From: Micromonospora inyonensis
Lineage (GTDB): Bacteria; Actinomycetota; Actinomycetes; Mycobacteriales; Micromonosporaceae
DNA: 64,000 bases
Reading direction: 5' to 3'
Assembly (NCBI RefSeq): GCF_900091415.1
Contig: NZ_FMHU01000001.1
Location: 1,612,001 to 1,676,000 of the forward strand
Each line of letters opens with the position of its first letter. The stretch's first letter is position 1. A program made the position numbers and the translations under genes. Shown here one piece after another: positions 10,666-19,954 of the stretch. Below the pieces are notes generated by a model. That model ran no database searches and was not told the origin of the DNA. It worked only from the letters and a program-made list of their open reading frames with translations.

Positions 10666-10896
10666 ATGGCGGAACCGGCGAGGAAGGTCGCCCGGCAGGC
10701 GGAGGAACGCTTCGACCGGGTCGCCCGGATGGTGCGGGAGCGGTTCGACGCGATCACCGGAAGCCGGTTCGCCGGGAGGCCCGGCCCGGCCGTCGAACGC
10801 CGGGACGCCGACGGGGGTGACGAGACCGGTCCGGACCGGACGGCACCACCGCCGGGACCACGGCGGAAGGGCCGAAAGCGCGGGGGACGTGCCTGA
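10666..10896 (+). CDS. small basic hypothetical protein (76 aa)
   Basis: A short, highly charged protein without membrane segments. It has an amphipathic helical N-terminus (KVARQAEERFDRVARMVRER) and a basic Pro/Arg/Gly-rich tail ending KGRKRGGRA. A GGGGGAG Shine-Dalgarno sequence precedes ATG 10666, which supports translation. No family is recognised. The tail could bind nucleic acid, but this is only a composition argument. Confidence 0.5.
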   Translation: MAEPARKVARQAEERFDRVARMVRERFDAITGSRFAGRPGPAVERRDADGGDETGPDRTAPPPGPRRKGRKRGGRA

Positions 10897-10937
10897 GTCA
10901 CGGGCCGGAATCCACGGGGGGTTCCGGCCCGCCCCGC

Positions 10938-11363
10938 TCAGCCGATCCGGCGGTTCTCCCGGACCAGCCCGCCCTCACACCAGTCGTGGTAGTCGAAGAG
11001 GTGGGGCCGCTCCATGAGCACCCGGGTGTTGTAGGCCCAGGTGCGCACCAGCTGGTCCCCGGTCAGCTCGGCCTGCTCGACCAGCTTGCGCAGGCGACGC
11101 TTCGAGTGGGCGCGGAACCGGGTGCGGATGCCGTCGGCGGCGTAGATGTAGAGGCAGTGCAGGGCGAACCGCCGGGCCGCGCACGCCGGGTCCATGGCCA
11201 GCTCGAACAGGGTCGGGACCAGGTGGTCGCCGGCGACGAGCAGGTCCCAGTCCGGGGGCATCGCGGTCAGCGGAACCGAGTCCGGCTGGTACGCCCACGC
11301 CCCTAGCTCCGCCGGGGACGGGTCGACGGGGTTGGCGAAGCCGGGAAACGTCGACTCGGGCAC
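10938..11363 (-). CDS. conserved hypothetical protein (141 aa)
   Basis: A soluble protein with an apparent helical core (LHCLYIYAADGIRTRFRAHS, KRRLRKLVEQAELTGDQLVR) and a Trp/Tyr-rich end (HLFDYHDWCEGGLVRENRR). The frame is open further upstream, but GTG 11363 is chosen because GGAAGG lies 10 bp before it and the sequence upstream is low-complexity Pro/Arg. No family is recognised. It converges with the small basic protein gene. Confidence 0.65.
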   Translation of the reverse strand: MPESTFPGFANPVDPSPAELGAWAYQPDSVPLTAMPPDWDLLVAGDHLVPTLFELAMDPACAARRFALHCLYIYAADGIRTRFRAHSKRRLRKLVEQAELTGDQLVRTWAYNTRVLMERPHLFDYHDWCEGGLVRENRRIG

Positions 11364-11545
11364 GTACCGGCAGCCTTCCGCTCGCGCCCGCGGGGGCGAA
11401 CCGGGTGTCCGCGGGGACCTGGTGTGCTGGGGCGAAACGGTAGCGTGGCCCCGCGCGGCGGCGGAAGACCTCGGCGGGACGGATATCGCGTTCGTCGGCC
11501 GGGCCGGTTCCCCGTACGGGCGGACCGCACCCGGCCGACCGCGAG

Positions 11546-12751
11546 TCAGTCCGGGGTGGGCAGCGGTTCCAGCCGCCGGGCCGCCGCCCGACGTCGCAAC
11601 CACTGCTTGAACCAGGCGAAATCCGGCAGGCGCGCCAGCATCGGACCGGTCACCACGGTGATCAGCACGTACGCGGTGGCGAGCGCGGCCAGCCCCGGTG
11701 GGACCTCACCGCTGGCCACCGCCAGCCCGGCGATGACGATGGAGAACTCGCCCCGGGGCACCAGCGCGAGCCCGGCCCGCCAGCGGCCGGGTTCGGCGAT
11801 GCCGGCCCGTCGGGCGGCCAGGTAGCCGGTGAGCGTCTTCGTCCCCATCGTGACCACGGCCAGGGCGAGCGCCGGCAGCAGGACGGGCGGGATGTCCCGG
11901 GGGTCGGTGACCAAACCGAAGAAGACGAAGAAGACCGCGGCGAAGAGGTCCCGCAGCGGGGTGAGCAGCTCGGTGGCGTGGTGCGCCACCGGACCGGAGA
12001 GCGCGATGCCGACCAGGAACGCGCCGACCGCCGCCGACACCTGGAGCTTCGCCGCGATCCCGGCGACCAGCAGGGTCATCCCGAGCACCCCGAGCAGCAG
12101 CGCCTCCGGGTCCTTCGCGGACATGGCGGTGGAGATGAGATGGCCGTACCGGATCGCCACGACCAGCACCAGCAGCACCGTCCCGACCGCGATGGTCAGG
12201 GCGATCCCGCCGCCGAGCAGTCCGACCCCGGCCAGCAGCGCGGTGACCAGCGGCAGGTAGAGCGCCATGGCCAGGTCCTCGATGACCAGCACGGAGAGGA
12301 TCACCGGCGTCTCGCGGTTACCGACCCGGCCCAGGTCGGCGAGGACCTTGGCGATCACCCCGGACGACGAGACCCAGGTGATGCCGGCGAGTACCGCCGC
12401 GGCGATCCAGTCCCAGCCGAGCAGCAGCGCGAAGGCCGCGCCCGGCAGCGCGTTGAGCAGGGCGTCGATCAGACCCGCCGGGGCCGCCGAGCGCAGGTTG
12501 CCGACCAGTTCGTTCGCCGAGTACTCCAGGCCGAGCATGACCAGCAGGAGGATGACGCCGATCTCCGCGCCGACGGCGAAGAACTCCTCGCTGGCGTGCA
12601 TCTCCAGGATGCCGCCGTGACCGACGGCGAGGCCGGCGAGCAGGTAGAGCGGAATGGGGGAGAGACCGATGCGGCGGCTGAGCCGGCCCAGGAGGCCGAG
12701 CAGGAACAGCAGCGCGCCGACCTCGACGAGCAGCGTGGTGGAGTCGTGCAT
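11546..12751 (-). CDS. K+/H+ antiporter, CPA2 family (KhtU-like)
   Basis: A 401-residue integral membrane protein with about 11-12 hydrophobic segments. It has the CPA2 pattern: EIGVILLLVMLGLEYSANEL, WVSSSGVIAKVLADLGR (discontinuous ion-site helix), VLVIEDLAMALYLPL and a late ALVPRGEFSIVIAGLA. It exchanges K+ (or Na+) for H+ across the cytoplasmic membrane. Start ATG 12751 (MHDSTTLLVEVGALLF) lies 7 bp after the stop of a KhtT/TrkA-C regulatory subunit gene, so the pair matches the KhtTU arrangement known from Bacillus. Ion preference is inferred from that pairing. Confidence 0.9.
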   Translation of the reverse strand: MHDSTTLLVEVGALLFLLGLLGRLSRRIGLSPIPLYLLAGLAVGHGGILEMHASEEFFAVGAEIGVILLLVMLGLEYSANELVGNLRSAAPAGLIDALLNALPGAAFALLLGWDWIAAAVLAGITWVSSSGVIAKVLADLGRVGNRETPVILSVLVIEDLAMALYLPLVTALLAGVGLLGGGIALTIAVGTVLLVLVVAIRYGHLISTAMSAKDPEALLLGVLGMTLLVAGIAAKLQVSAAVGAFLVGIALSGPVAHHATELLTPLRDLFAAVFFVFFGLVTDPRDIPPVLLPALALAVVTMGTKTLTGYLAARRAGIAEPGRWRAGLALVPRGEFSIVIAGLAVASGEVPPGLAALATAYVLITVVTGPMLARLPDFAWFKQWLRRRAAARRLEPLPTPD

Positions 12752-12758
12752 CCGCGCC

Positions 12759-13259
12759 TCAGCCGTCCGGGTCGCTGTCGGCCAGGATGGCTGTGACCCC
12801 GTCGAGCCCCTTGCGGGTGCCGACCACGACCACCACGTCACCGGCGGAGAAGCGGAAGGTGGGTCCGGGCGAGGCGATCACCTCGCCACCGCGCAGCACC
12901 GCCACGATGGAGGCGCTGGTGCGGGTCCGGGCCTTCGTGTCGCCGAGTCGTCGGTTGACGTACTTCGAGCCGGCCGGGATGGCGATCTGCTCGGTGAGCA
13001 GCCCGGCGGCCTGCTCCCGCAGCCCGGTGAGCTGCCCGAGCATCAGCGACGCGCCGAGGATGTCGGCCAGCGCCTCCGCCTCGTCGTCGGTCAGCGGTAT
13101 GTCGTGCTGGCAGGAATCGGGATCGTCCGGGTCGTAGAGGACGAGGTCACGCCGGCCGTTGCGGTGGGAGACCACGCCGAGCCGGCGTCCGGACTCCGTC
13201 AACAGGTCGTGACGTACACCGATCCCCGGTAGGGCAGTCTGTTCGACACGTACTCGCAC
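12759..13259 (-). CDS. TrkA-C domain regulatory subunit (KhtT-like)
   Basis: A 166-residue soluble protein. The N-terminal half begins VRVRVEQTALPGIGVRHDL and contains VVSHRNGRRDLVLYDPDDPD. The C-terminal part is a RCK_C/TrkA-C domain (KARTRTSASIVAVLRGGEVI, FSAGDVVVVVGTRKGLDGV). In the KhtTU system this subunit gates the antiporter in response to ligands such as cyclic-di-AMP. It directly precedes the antiporter gene. GTG 13259 is used; GTG 13268 is possible. No clear Shine-Dalgarno sequence is seen. Confidence 0.85.
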   Translation of the reverse strand: MRVRVEQTALPGIGVRHDLLTESGRRLGVVSHRNGRRDLVLYDPDDPDSCQHDIPLTDDEAEALADILGASLMLGQLTGLREQAAGLLTEQIAIPAGSKYVNRRLGDTKARTRTSASIVAVLRGGEVIASPGPTFRFSAGDVVVVVGTRKGLDGVTAILADSDPDG

Positions 13260-13295
13260 GCGCGCCACGCTACGGCACCGGCGCCAAGGAGGGCC

Positions 13296-14399
13296 ATGCT
13301 CGGAAGATCTTCTCGGTCGCTGGTCACGCTGCTGGTCGTGCCTGTTCTGACGGCGTGTTCGATCGGCGACGTCCGAAGGCGTCCACCGGTCGCGCCGACC
13401 CCGTCGGCCCCGGCGACGACCGCACCGGGGCCGCTGCCGGCCTCCTTCGACGAGGTCCGCCGGGTGCGGGTGGCGGTGTCCGAACGGTACGACCGGCCGT
13501 ACGTCGAGTTCGCCGACGCGCGGGACGGTTACGCCCTCTTCGCCGTGTGCGACGGGAAGCCGGCTGCTCCCGCCTGCCCGGCCCTGCTCTACGGCACCGC
13601 CGACGGCGGCCGGTCCTGGCGCAAGCTGCGGCATCCCCGCCCGAGCGCCGCCAACCAGCAGCTCTACACCGCCCCCGGCCTGCTCGTGCTGCTCAGCGAA
13701 CCGCACGGCTGGTACACCTCCACCGACGGCGGCGCCACCTTCACCCACTCCCGCTCCACGCCCCCGCTCTGGGTCGGGGCACAGGGGCGGTTCCAGATCG
13801 TGGAGTCCACCGGGAAGGTCGCCGAGTGGGACGGCCGCCGGTTGCGTCCCCTGGCCAAGCAGCCGGACGTACCCGGCATCAACACCGTCGCCTCGCGGGA
13901 CGACCGGATCGTCGTGGCCGGGGTGCACGACGGCCGGCCGGTCGCCGCAGTCTCGCCCGACGGCGGTCGGCGCTGGTGGCGGCTGGCGGTGTCCCCGCCC
14001 GACGGCGAGGTGGGCGTGCTCCGGGCCGTGATCGACGCGACGGGCACGGCCTGGCTGGTCGGGGAGCGCCCGGACCGGACGTCCTTCCCGGCGTTGTGGC
14101 GGGAGGGCGGCCCGGGCTGGGAGCTGGTGCAACCCGAGGACCGGCCGGAGCGGATCCGGTCGGTGGTTCCGGTCGGCGGCGGCATGGTCGTGGTGACCGG
14201 GCCGGACGGGGCCGGGATGGTGGCAGGCGGCCGGTACCACCGGATGAACTGGCCGCTCACCGCGGAGCACCACCTCATGGTGCTCGCCGACGGGACGCTC
14301 TGCGCCGTGGGCCGGACGACGTCGTCCTGGCCAGCTTCTCCTTCGGCGCGCCGCGTTGGACCAGGGTCGCTCTCGTCCACGGCTGACCGTTACGTGTGA
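13296..14399 (+). CDS. lipoprotein with beta-propeller-like repeats; probable 3' frameshift
   Basis: The N-terminus MLGRSSRSLVTLLVVPVLTA is followed by Cys in a lipobox (LTAC), so this is a secreted, lipid-anchored protein. The body carries BNR/sialidase-type blades with Asp-box-like motifs: GTADGGRSWRKLRHP, YTSTDGGATFTHS and VSPDGGRRWWRLAV. A propeller-fold surface protein of unknown ligand is likely. At 14309-14311 the frame appears to lose one G. Adding a base converts the odd tail VGRTTSSWPASPSARRVGPG into VGPDDVVLASFSFGAPRWTR and ends at 14386. See findings. Confidence 0.75.
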   Translation: MLGRSSRSLVTLLVVPVLTACSIGDVRRRPPVAPTPSAPATTAPGPLPASFDEVRRVRVAVSERYDRPYVEFADARDGYALFAVCDGKPAAPACPALLYGTADGGRSWRKLRHPRPSAANQQLYTAPGLLVLLSEPHGWYTSTDGGATFTHSRSTPPLWVGAQGRFQIVESTGKVAEWDGRRLRPLAKQPDVPGINTVASRDDRIVVAGVHDGRPVAAVSPDGGRRWWRLAVSPPDGEVGVLRAVIDATGTAWLVGERPDRTSFPALWREGGPGWELVQPEDRPERIRSVVPVGGGMVVVTGPDGAGMVAGGRYHRMNWPLTAEHHLMVLADGTLCAVGRTTSSWPASPSARRVGPGSLSSTADRYV

Positions 14400-14417
14400 C
14401 TCGGCTCACACCTTAGA

Positions 14418-14440
14418 AGTTGAGTGGAATAGGCTCAACT
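14418..14440 (+). promoter_or_regulatory. HAIR-like operator upstream of clpB
   Basis: AGTTGAG at 14418-14424 and CTCAACT at 14434-14440 form a perfect 7-bp inverted repeat. Read against HAIR it is TTGAGT-N7-GCTCAA, one mismatch from the core. It lies 45 bp before clpB, so HspR control of clpB is expected. Confidence 0.8.
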
Positions 14441-14485
14441 CTGGTTGTGTCTCTCTCAGTGGACACGCCGATTCCGGGGGAGCCC

Positions 14486-17077
14486 ATGAACACGGAACGC
14501 CTCACCACCAAGAGCCGCGAGGTCATCACCGGTGCCGTCGCCGTCGCCAACCAGCGCGGGCACGCCACCGTCGAACCCTGGCACCTGCTGCTGGCACTGC
14601 TGGACACCGCCGGCTCCACCGCCGCCGGCCTGCTGCGCGCCGCCGGGTCCGACCCGGTCGAGCTGCGCCGGGCCACCGTACGGGCGATCGACGGCCTGCC
14701 CGCCGCGCGCGGCTCCAGCATCGCCGAGCCGAGCCTGTCCCGGGAGTTCGTCAACGCCATCGGGGCCGCCGAGCAGATCGCCCGGCCGCTCGGCGACGAG
14801 TACACCTCCACCGAACACCTCCTCGCCGGGCTGGCCCGGGTCGGCGGCGCGGTGGCGAACGCGCTGAAGGCCGCCGGGGCCACCGAGGAGAACCTGGTCG
14901 CCGCCTTCCCGACGATCCGGGGCGGGGACCGGCGGGTCACCACCGCCGACCCCGAGCAGACCTACCAGGCCCTGGGGAAGTACGGCGTCGACCTGACCGC
15001 CAGCGCCCGCGACGGCAAGATCGACCCGGTCATCGGCCGGGACTCGGAGATCCGTCGCGTCATCCAGGTGCTCTCCCGGCGTACCAAGAACAACCCGGTG
15101 CTGATCGGCGAGCCCGGCGTCGGCAAGACCGCGATCGTCGAAGGCCTGGCCCAGCGGATCGTCGCCGGTGACGTGCCCGAGTCGCTGCGGGACAAGAAGC
15201 TCGTCTCGCTCGACCTCGGCGCGATGGTCGCCGGCGCGCAGTACCGGGGCCAGTTCGAGGAGCGGCTGAAGTCCGTCCTGGAGGAGATCAAGAACTCCAA
15301 CGGGCAGGTCATCACCTTCCTCGACGAGCTGCACACCGTGGTCGGCGCGGGCAAGGGCGAGGGCTCGATGGACGCCGGCAACATGCTCAAGCCGATGCTG
15401 GCCCGGGGTGAGCTGCGGATGGTCGGCGCGACCACCCTCGACGAGTACCGCGAGCACATCGAGAAGGACCCGGCCCTGGAGCGGCGCTTTCAGCCGGTGC
15501 TGGTCGGCGAACCGACCATCGAGGACACCATCGGCATCCTGCGCGGCCTCAAGGAGCGCTACGAGGTGCACCACGGGGTACGGATCACCGACGCCGCCCT
15601 CGTCGCCGCCGCCTCCCTGTCGGACCGCTACATCACCGACCGGTTCCTGCCGGACAAGGCGATCGACCTGGTCGACGAGTCCGCCTCCCGGCTGCGGATG
15701 GAGATCGACTCCCGGCCGGTCGAGGTGGACGAGATCGAGCGGGCGGTACGCCGGCTGGAGATCGAGGAGATGGCGCTGGCCAAGGAGCCGGACGCGGCCT
15801 CCGCCGAACGCCTCGAACGGCTGCGCAAGGAGTTGGCCGACAAGCGGGAACAGCTCACCGCGCTCTCCGACCGCTGGAAGCTGGAGAAGGACCACATCAC
15901 CAAGCTCTCCACCGCCAAGGAGGAGCTGGAACGGCTCGGCGGCGAGGCCGAGCGGGCCGAGCGGGACGGTGAGCTGGAACGCGCCGCCGAGCTGCGGTAC
16001 GGCCGGATTCCCGCGCTCAAGGCCGACCTGGCGAAGGCGGAGGAGGAACTGGCCCGGCTCCAGGCCGACGGCGCGATGCTCAAGGAGGAGGTCGGCGCGG
16101 ACGACATCGCCGCCGTGGTCGCCTCCTGGACCGGCATCCCCGCCGGCCGGCTGCTGGAGGGCGAGACGGCGAAACTGCTCCGGATGGAGGAGTCGCTGCG
16201 GGCCCGGGTGGTCGGCCAGTCCGAGGCGGTCGGCGCGGTCTCCGACGCGGTCCGTCGCGCCCGCGCCGGGGTCGCCGACCCGGACCGCCCCACTGGCAGC
16301 TTCCTCTTCCTCGGCCCGACCGGTGTCGGCAAGACCGAGCTGGCCAAGGCGCTCGCCGAGTTCCTCTTCGACGACGAGCGGGCCATGGTCCGCATCGACA
16401 TGAGCGAGTACGGCGAGAAGCACTCGGTGGCCCGGCTCGTCGGTGCCCCGCCCGGCTACGTCGGCTACGAGGAGGGCGGCCAGCTCACCGAGGCGGTGCG
16501 TCGCCGGCCGTACTCGGTGATCCTGCTGGACGAGGTGGAGAAGGCCCACCCGGACGTCTTCGACATCCTGCTCCAGGTGCTCGACGACGGTCGGCTCACC
16601 GACGGTCAGGGCCGCACCGTCGACTTCCGCAACGCCATCCTGATCCTCACCTCGAACCTCGGCTCGTCGGTGATCAGCGACCTGACGCTCGCCGAGGAGC
16701 AGCGCCGGGAGGGCGTGCTCGCGGTGGTCCGGTCGCACTTCAAGCCGGAGTTCCTCAACCGGCTGGACGACATCGTGGTCTTCGCCGCCCTGCACGGTGA
16801 CGACCTCCGGTCCATCGTGGACATCCAGCTGGGGCGGATGCGCAAGCGGCTCGCCGACCGCCGCCTCGGCCTGGAGATCACCGAGCCGGCCCGTGCCTGG
16901 CTCGCCGAGCACGGCTACGACCCGATCTACGGCGCCCGCCCGCTGCGCCGCCTGGTCCAGTCCGCCATCGGCGACCAACTCGCCAGGGCCCTGCTCGCCG
17001 GCCAGATCCGCGACGGGGACACGGTCCGGGTCGACCTGGCCGACACCAAGGAAGCCCTCACCGTCACCTCCGCCTGA
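14486..17077 (+). CDS. clpB: ATP-dependent disaggregase ClpB
   Basis: An 863-residue Hsp100 AAA+ disaggregase that rescues aggregated proteins with DnaK/DnaJ/GrpE. An N-terminal Clp_N domain (double repeat) is followed by NBD1 with Walker A GEPGVGKT (about 207) and Walker [16 protein letters not shown]. The coiled-coil middle domain lies around 400-520. NBD2 has [14 protein letters not shown] (about 610), [20 protein letters not shown] and a C-terminal [13 protein letters not shown] 14486 gives [13 protein letters not shown] and follows a GGGGGAG Shine-Dalgarno sequence. It is a single-gene unit behind a HAIR site, with a strong terminator at 17100-17133. Confidence 0.97.
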   Translation: MNTERLTTKSREVITGAVAVANQRGHATVEPWHLLLALLDTAGSTAAGLLRAAGSDPVELRRATVRAIDGLPAARGSSIAEPSLSREFVNAIGAAEQIARPLGDEYTSTEHLLAGLARVGGAVANALKAAGATEENLVAAFPTIRGGDRRVTTADPEQTYQALGKYGVDLTASARDGKIDPVIGRDSEIRRVIQVLSRRTKNNPVLIGEPGVGKTAIVEGLAQRIVAGDVPESLRDKKLVSLDLGAMVAGAQYRGQFEERLKSVLEEIKNSNGQVITFLDELHTVVGAGKGEGSMDAGNMLKPMLARGELRMVGATTLDEYREHIEKDPALERRFQPVLVGEPTIEDTIGILRGLKERYEVHHGVRITDAALVAAASLSDRYITDRFLPDKAIDLVDESASRLRMEIDSRPVEVDEIERAVRRLEIEEMALAKEPDAASAERLERLRKELADKREQLTALSDRWKLEKDHITKLSTAKEELERLGGEAERAERDGELERAAELRYGRIPALKADLAKAEEELARLQADGAMLKEEVGADDIAAVVASWTGIPAGRLLEGETAKLLRMEESLRARVVGQSEAVGAVSDAVRRARAGVADPDRPTGSFLFLGPTGVGKTELAKALAEFLFDDERAMVRIDMSEYGEKHSVARLVGAPPGYVGYEEGGQLTEAVRRRPYSVILLDEVEKAHPDVFDILLQVLDDGRLTDGQGRTVDFRNAILILTSNLGSSVISDLTLAEEQRREGVLAVVRSHFKPEFLNRLDDIVVFAALHGDDLRSIVDIQLGRMRKRLADRRLGLEITEPARAWLAEHGYDPIYGARPLRRLVQSAIGDQLARALLAGQIRDGDTVRVDLADTKEALTVTSA

Positions 17078-17099
17078 TCCACCCGCGTCGAACCGGAGG

Positions 17100-17133
17100 T
17101 TCGCGTCCCGGCCCGACCGGGCCGGGACGCGAA
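17100..17133 (+). terminator. hairpin terminator after clpB
   Basis: A perfect 15-bp stem, TTCGCGTCCCGGCCC (17100-17114) with GGGCCGGGACGCGAA (17119-17133), around a GACC loop, 23 bp after the clpB stop. There is no strong T-tract, as is common in actinobacteria. Confidence 0.85.
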
Positions 17134-17180
17134 ACTCTCGACCGTCCGGTCGGGGTGGCCCGACCGGGAAAGGAACCGGT

Positions 17181-17552
17181 ATGTGGAGACGGAAGCGGTC
17201 GCAGATCGAGCGGGACGCCGAGCAGCTGGCCGGCACGGACACGGTGGCCTTCGCCGGGGTCGGGTTCGCGGCCCGGATCCTGCCCGAGACCGAGGCGTAC
17301 CGCCGGCTGGAGGCGGCCCTGCCGGAGCACCCGGACGAGGTCCGCGTCCGGGTCGACTGGCTGCTGGAGCACGGCTCGCCGGCCGGTCGGGCGTACGCGG
17401 CGACGCTGCTGGAGGAGATCGACCCGGCGGCGGCCCGCAGCGCCTGGCGGCGGCTCGCCGGCTCCGACGGGGAGTTCGTCACCTTCGCCGGCTGCATCAT
17501 GGGCCACCGGACACTGCGCGAGTACGCCACCGAGCAGCTCGCCGCGGAATGA
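17181..17552 (+). CDS. conserved hypothetical protein (123 aa)
   Basis: A small soluble helical protein starting MWRRKRSQIERDAEQLAG. A predicted HEAT-like helical segment reads VRVRVDWLLEHGSPAGRAYA then ATLLEEIDPAAARSAWRRL, and it ends LREYATEQLAAE. AAAGGAA precedes ATG 17181 with good spacing. It lies just after the clpB terminator, so it has its own promoter. No named family is recognised. Confidence 0.65.
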   Translation: MWRRKRSQIERDAEQLAGTDTVAFAGVGFAARILPETEAYRRLEAALPEHPDEVRVRVDWLLEHGSPAGRAYAATLLEEIDPAAARSAWRRLAGSDGEFVTFAGCIMGHRTLREYATEQLAAE

Positions 17553-17664
17553 TCATCAGTACGGCCGGCACCGGCTGAACGGGCCTGCCCCGGGTGGCCG
17601 CGTCCCCGTACCGTCGGTGACCGCCACCGTCGACGGGCCGGTATGTCCGGCCGGGCCCACCACC

Positions 17665-17811
17665 GTGACCGTCGCCTTCTGGTGGCAGCTCGCCGCCGTC
17701 GGTGTGCTGCTCGTGGTGGTCGGCCTGACCGTCGCCGCCGCGGTGTACCTGCCCCCGCCCCCGGAGCCCGAGGAGCCGTCGGACACCGCCCCGGCAACTC
17801 CCGGTAGCTGA
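17665..17811 (+). CDS. putative small single-pass membrane protein
   Basis: About 48 residues from GTG 17665: one hydrophobic segment (WWQLAAVGVLLVVVGLTVAA) then a Pro/Glu-rich tail ending DTAPATPGS. An earlier GTG at 17611 would add 18 residues. No clear Shine-Dalgarno sequence is visible. It is reported because the hydrophobic segment is convincing and the frame has strong third-position GC bias. Confidence 0.4.
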   Translation: MTVAFWWQLAAVGVLLVVVGLTVAAAVYLPPPPEPEEPSDTAPATPGS

Positions 17812-17894
17812 CCGGTCGCTCAACGGCACTGGTGTTTGCGCAGGTGCGCGCGGTTGTTACCGTCAGGCGCCGGCGCGACGAGAGGCAGGCGAGG

Positions 17895-18533
17895 GTGAGC
17901 GGGACACTGGCGTACCTGGTGACGGCGGTTGGCTGCCTGGTCGGCGTGGCCGGGGCGGTCGTCATCGTCGTCGCCCTCTCCAGGTCCCGTCGACGCCCGC
18001 CCGTCCCGACCTCGCCGACCGCCGCCGACCCGTTCCGCGACCACGACGCCGACGCCCTGCGGGGCGACCCGCGTCGGCTGCGTCCCGGCGACCTCGTCGA
18101 GATCCGGCAGGTGACCTACGCGGTGCGTGGCTCGCTGCACCTCACCGAGGGTGGCTGGAGCTGGGACGAGCACCTGCTGGACACCGCCGACGGCACGAAG
18201 CGCTGGCTGTCCGTGGAGGAGGACCCGGACCTGGAGCTGGTGCTCTGGACCGCCGAGCCGGATGCCACGGTCACCCCCGGCCCGCAGACCGTCGACTTCG
18301 ACGGCCGGCGGTACCGCAGCGACGAGTCGGGCCAGGCCCGGTGGACCGCCACCGGCACCACCGGGCTCGCCCCCACCGGCAGCGTCCGGTACCACGACTA
18401 CACGGCCTCCGGCGATGCCCGGCTCTCCTTCGAGAAGTACGGCGACGCCGGCTGGGAGGTGGCCCGGGGCGAGCTGCTGCGCCGCCCCGAGGTGATGGTC
18501 TACCCGCAGGCCGGCCCGGAGAAGGTGGGCTGA
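17895..18533 (+). CDS. DUF4178 family membrane-anchored protein
   Basis: A 212-residue protein with one N-terminal membrane segment (TLAYLVTAVGCLVGVAGAVV) and a cytoplasmic beta-rich domain typical of DUF4178: LRPGDLVEIRQVTYAVRGSL, WDEHLLDTADGTKRWLSVEE and VRYHDYTASGDARLSFEKYG. GTG 17895 is chosen because the hydrophobic segment follows at once. It is the first gene of a tight cluster (DUF4178, DUF2617, DUF4247, DUF350, membrane protein, spermidine synthase-like) that recurs in actinobacteria and is linked by comparative genomics to envelope stress. Function is unknown. Confidence 0.8.
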   Translation: MSGTLAYLVTAVGCLVGVAGAVVIVVALSRSRRRPPVPTSPTAADPFRDHDADALRGDPRRLRPGDLVEIRQVTYAVRGSLHLTEGGWSWDEHLLDTADGTKRWLSVEEDPDLELVLWTAEPDATVTPGPQTVDFDGRRYRSDESGQARWTATGTTGLAPTGSVRYHDYTASGDARLSFEKYGDAGWEVARGELLRRPEVMVYPQAGPEKVG

Positions 18534-18534
18534 C

Positions 18535-19059
18535 GTGCTGGTCAGTCTGGACGCGCCGTACGTCGACACCAGCGCCGCCGACCTCAGCCTGGCGCTCGGC
18601 GACCCGGAGCTACCCGCCCTGTACGTGCTCGACCTGGACCTGCCCGGCGGACGGCCGATCCGGCTGCGCCTGCTCGGCGCGTCCCACCAGGTGCTCCTGG
18701 GTGGGACCGCGACGGCCGGCACGCCCGATCCGGTGGTGCTGGCCGAGACGGTCGCCTGCCTGCCGGGGCGGCGACCGGACCTGCCGAGCACGGTGCACGA
18801 GCCGGCGGACGGCTACTCCTTCTCCGCGACCGTGCTCCGGCCGGAGCCGGGTGGCCTGAGCAGCCGGGTCGCCGCCCTCCGCAGCGAGCTGGCCGACGAC
18901 CCGTACGCCCTGGTCGGCGTCTTTCCCGGTGACCCGGACGCGGTGACCGCCCTGGCGGTCGTCCCGGGCCCCGGATCGGACTCGGTGCGCTGGCGCACCT
19001 GGCACGCGTACCCGCAGACCAATGAGCTGGTCCTGACCGAGACGGTGGTGACACTGTGA
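18535..19059 (+). CDS. DUF2617 family protein
   Basis: A 174-residue soluble protein. The N-terminus MLVSLDAPYVDTSAADLSLA is the recognisable DUF2617 signature, followed by LRLLGASHQVLLGG and a C-terminal RWRTWHAYPQTNELVLTET. GTG 18535 begins 1 bp after the DUF4178 stop, and the stop overlaps the next GTG start by 4 bp, so it is co-translated within the cluster. No biochemical function is established. Confidence 0.8.
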   Translation: MLVSLDAPYVDTSAADLSLALGDPELPALYVLDLDLPGGRPIRLRLLGASHQVLLGGTATAGTPDPVVLAETVACLPGRRPDLPSTVHEPADGYSFSATVLRPEPGGLSSRVAALRSELADDPYALVGVFPGDPDAVTALAVVPGPGSDSVRWRTWHAYPQTNELVLTETVVTL

Positions 19060-19481
19060 CGTACCGACGGTGGTTCGTGGTGGGCGCGGTCTTCGCCGTG
19101 GTCGGCGTACTGGTCGCCGCTTTCGCGATCTTCTACGGCAACTTCTCGCCCCGCGGCTACGTCGAGGACCGGTACAGCCGGGCCGCCAGCCAGGACATCG
19201 GCAGGGACGCGCTCGCGTACAGCTCCACCAAGCGGCCGAGCGAGGTGGCGGACGAGGTGACCGACGCCTGGAAGCCGGCCGACCAGTACGTCGACAGCAG
19301 CGGCGTCTACCTCCGCTACGACGACGACTCGGTGGTGATCCTGCCGGTGGCGGCCGGGTCGCTGATCCTGCTCGAACGCGTCTCCACCGCCTACCCGCGC
19401 TACCACTCGACGGTGGGTAACAGCTGGGGCTGGGGGCGCGGCAGCACCGTCCGTGGCGGCGGCCCGGGCAGCGGCAAGTGA
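19056..19481 (+). CDS. DUF4247 family membrane protein
   Basis: A 141-residue protein with one N-terminal membrane segment (FVVGAVFAVVGVLVAAFAIF). An extracytoplasmic domain follows with YVEDRYSRAASQDIGRDALA and SSGVYLRYDDDSVVILPVAA, and a Gly-rich C-terminus. It matches DUF4247. The start overlaps the DUF2617 stop (GTGA). Confidence 0.8.
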   Translation: MTYRRWFVVGAVFAVVGVLVAAFAIFYGNFSPRGYVEDRYSRAASQDIGRDALAYSSTKRPSEVADEVTDAWKPADQYVDSSGVYLRYDDDSVVILPVAAGSLILLERVSTAYPRYHSTVGNSWGWGRGSTVRGGGPGSGK

Positions 19482-19531
19482 TCTGACCGTCGGTATCCCC
19501 GACCCAAACCCCTCATTCTCGGAGTCCCACC

Positions 19532-19954
19532 GTGCAGACCCTTGTCAACGATCTGCTGGTCACCCTCGCCTACGGGGCGGTCGGCGTCGTCCTCATGGCC
19601 GTCGGCTACGTCCTCGTCGACGTGGCCACCCCCGGCCGGCTCAACGAACTGATCTGGACGCAGCGCAACCGGAACGCGGCGCTGCTGCTCGCCTCCAACC
19701 TGGCCAGCGTCGGCATCACCGTGGTGGCCGCCATCGTGGCCAGCGAGGACGACTTCGTCCTCGGCATCGTCGGTGCCGCCTCGTACGGGATTCTCGGACT
19801 GGTCATCATGGCCGCCGCGTTCGTGGTGCTGGACGTGGCGACGCCCGGGAAGCTCGGTCAACTCCTGGTCGACCCGGAGCCGCATCCGGCGGTCTGGGTC
19901 AGCGCCGTCGTCCACCTCGCCACCGGCGCCATCATCGCCGCCGCGATCAGCTGA
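19532..19954 (+). CDS. DUF350 (YjfL-like) membrane protein
   Basis: A 140-residue protein with four hydrophobic segments arranged as a duplicated unit. The signature YVLVDVATPGRLNELI appears in the first half and FVVLDVATPGKLGQLL in the second. This is the DUF350/YjfL layout. In E. coli yjfL is clustered with a PspA paralogue and an ATP-grasp gene. The stop overlaps the ATG of the next gene by 1 bp. Confidence 0.85.
   Translation: MQTLVNDLLVTLAYGAVGVVLMAVGYVLVDVATPGRLNELIWTQRNRNAALLLASNLASVGITVVAAIVASEDDFVLGIVGAASYGILGLVIMAAAFVVLDVATPGKLGQLLVDPEPHPAVWVSAVVHLATGAIIAAAIS

Noticed and set aside
14456..17965. Very long open frame (1169 codons) antisense to clpB
   Set aside because: Shadow of GC-biased codons; the Asp/Gly/Val/Leu-rich translation has no domain and clpB is certain.
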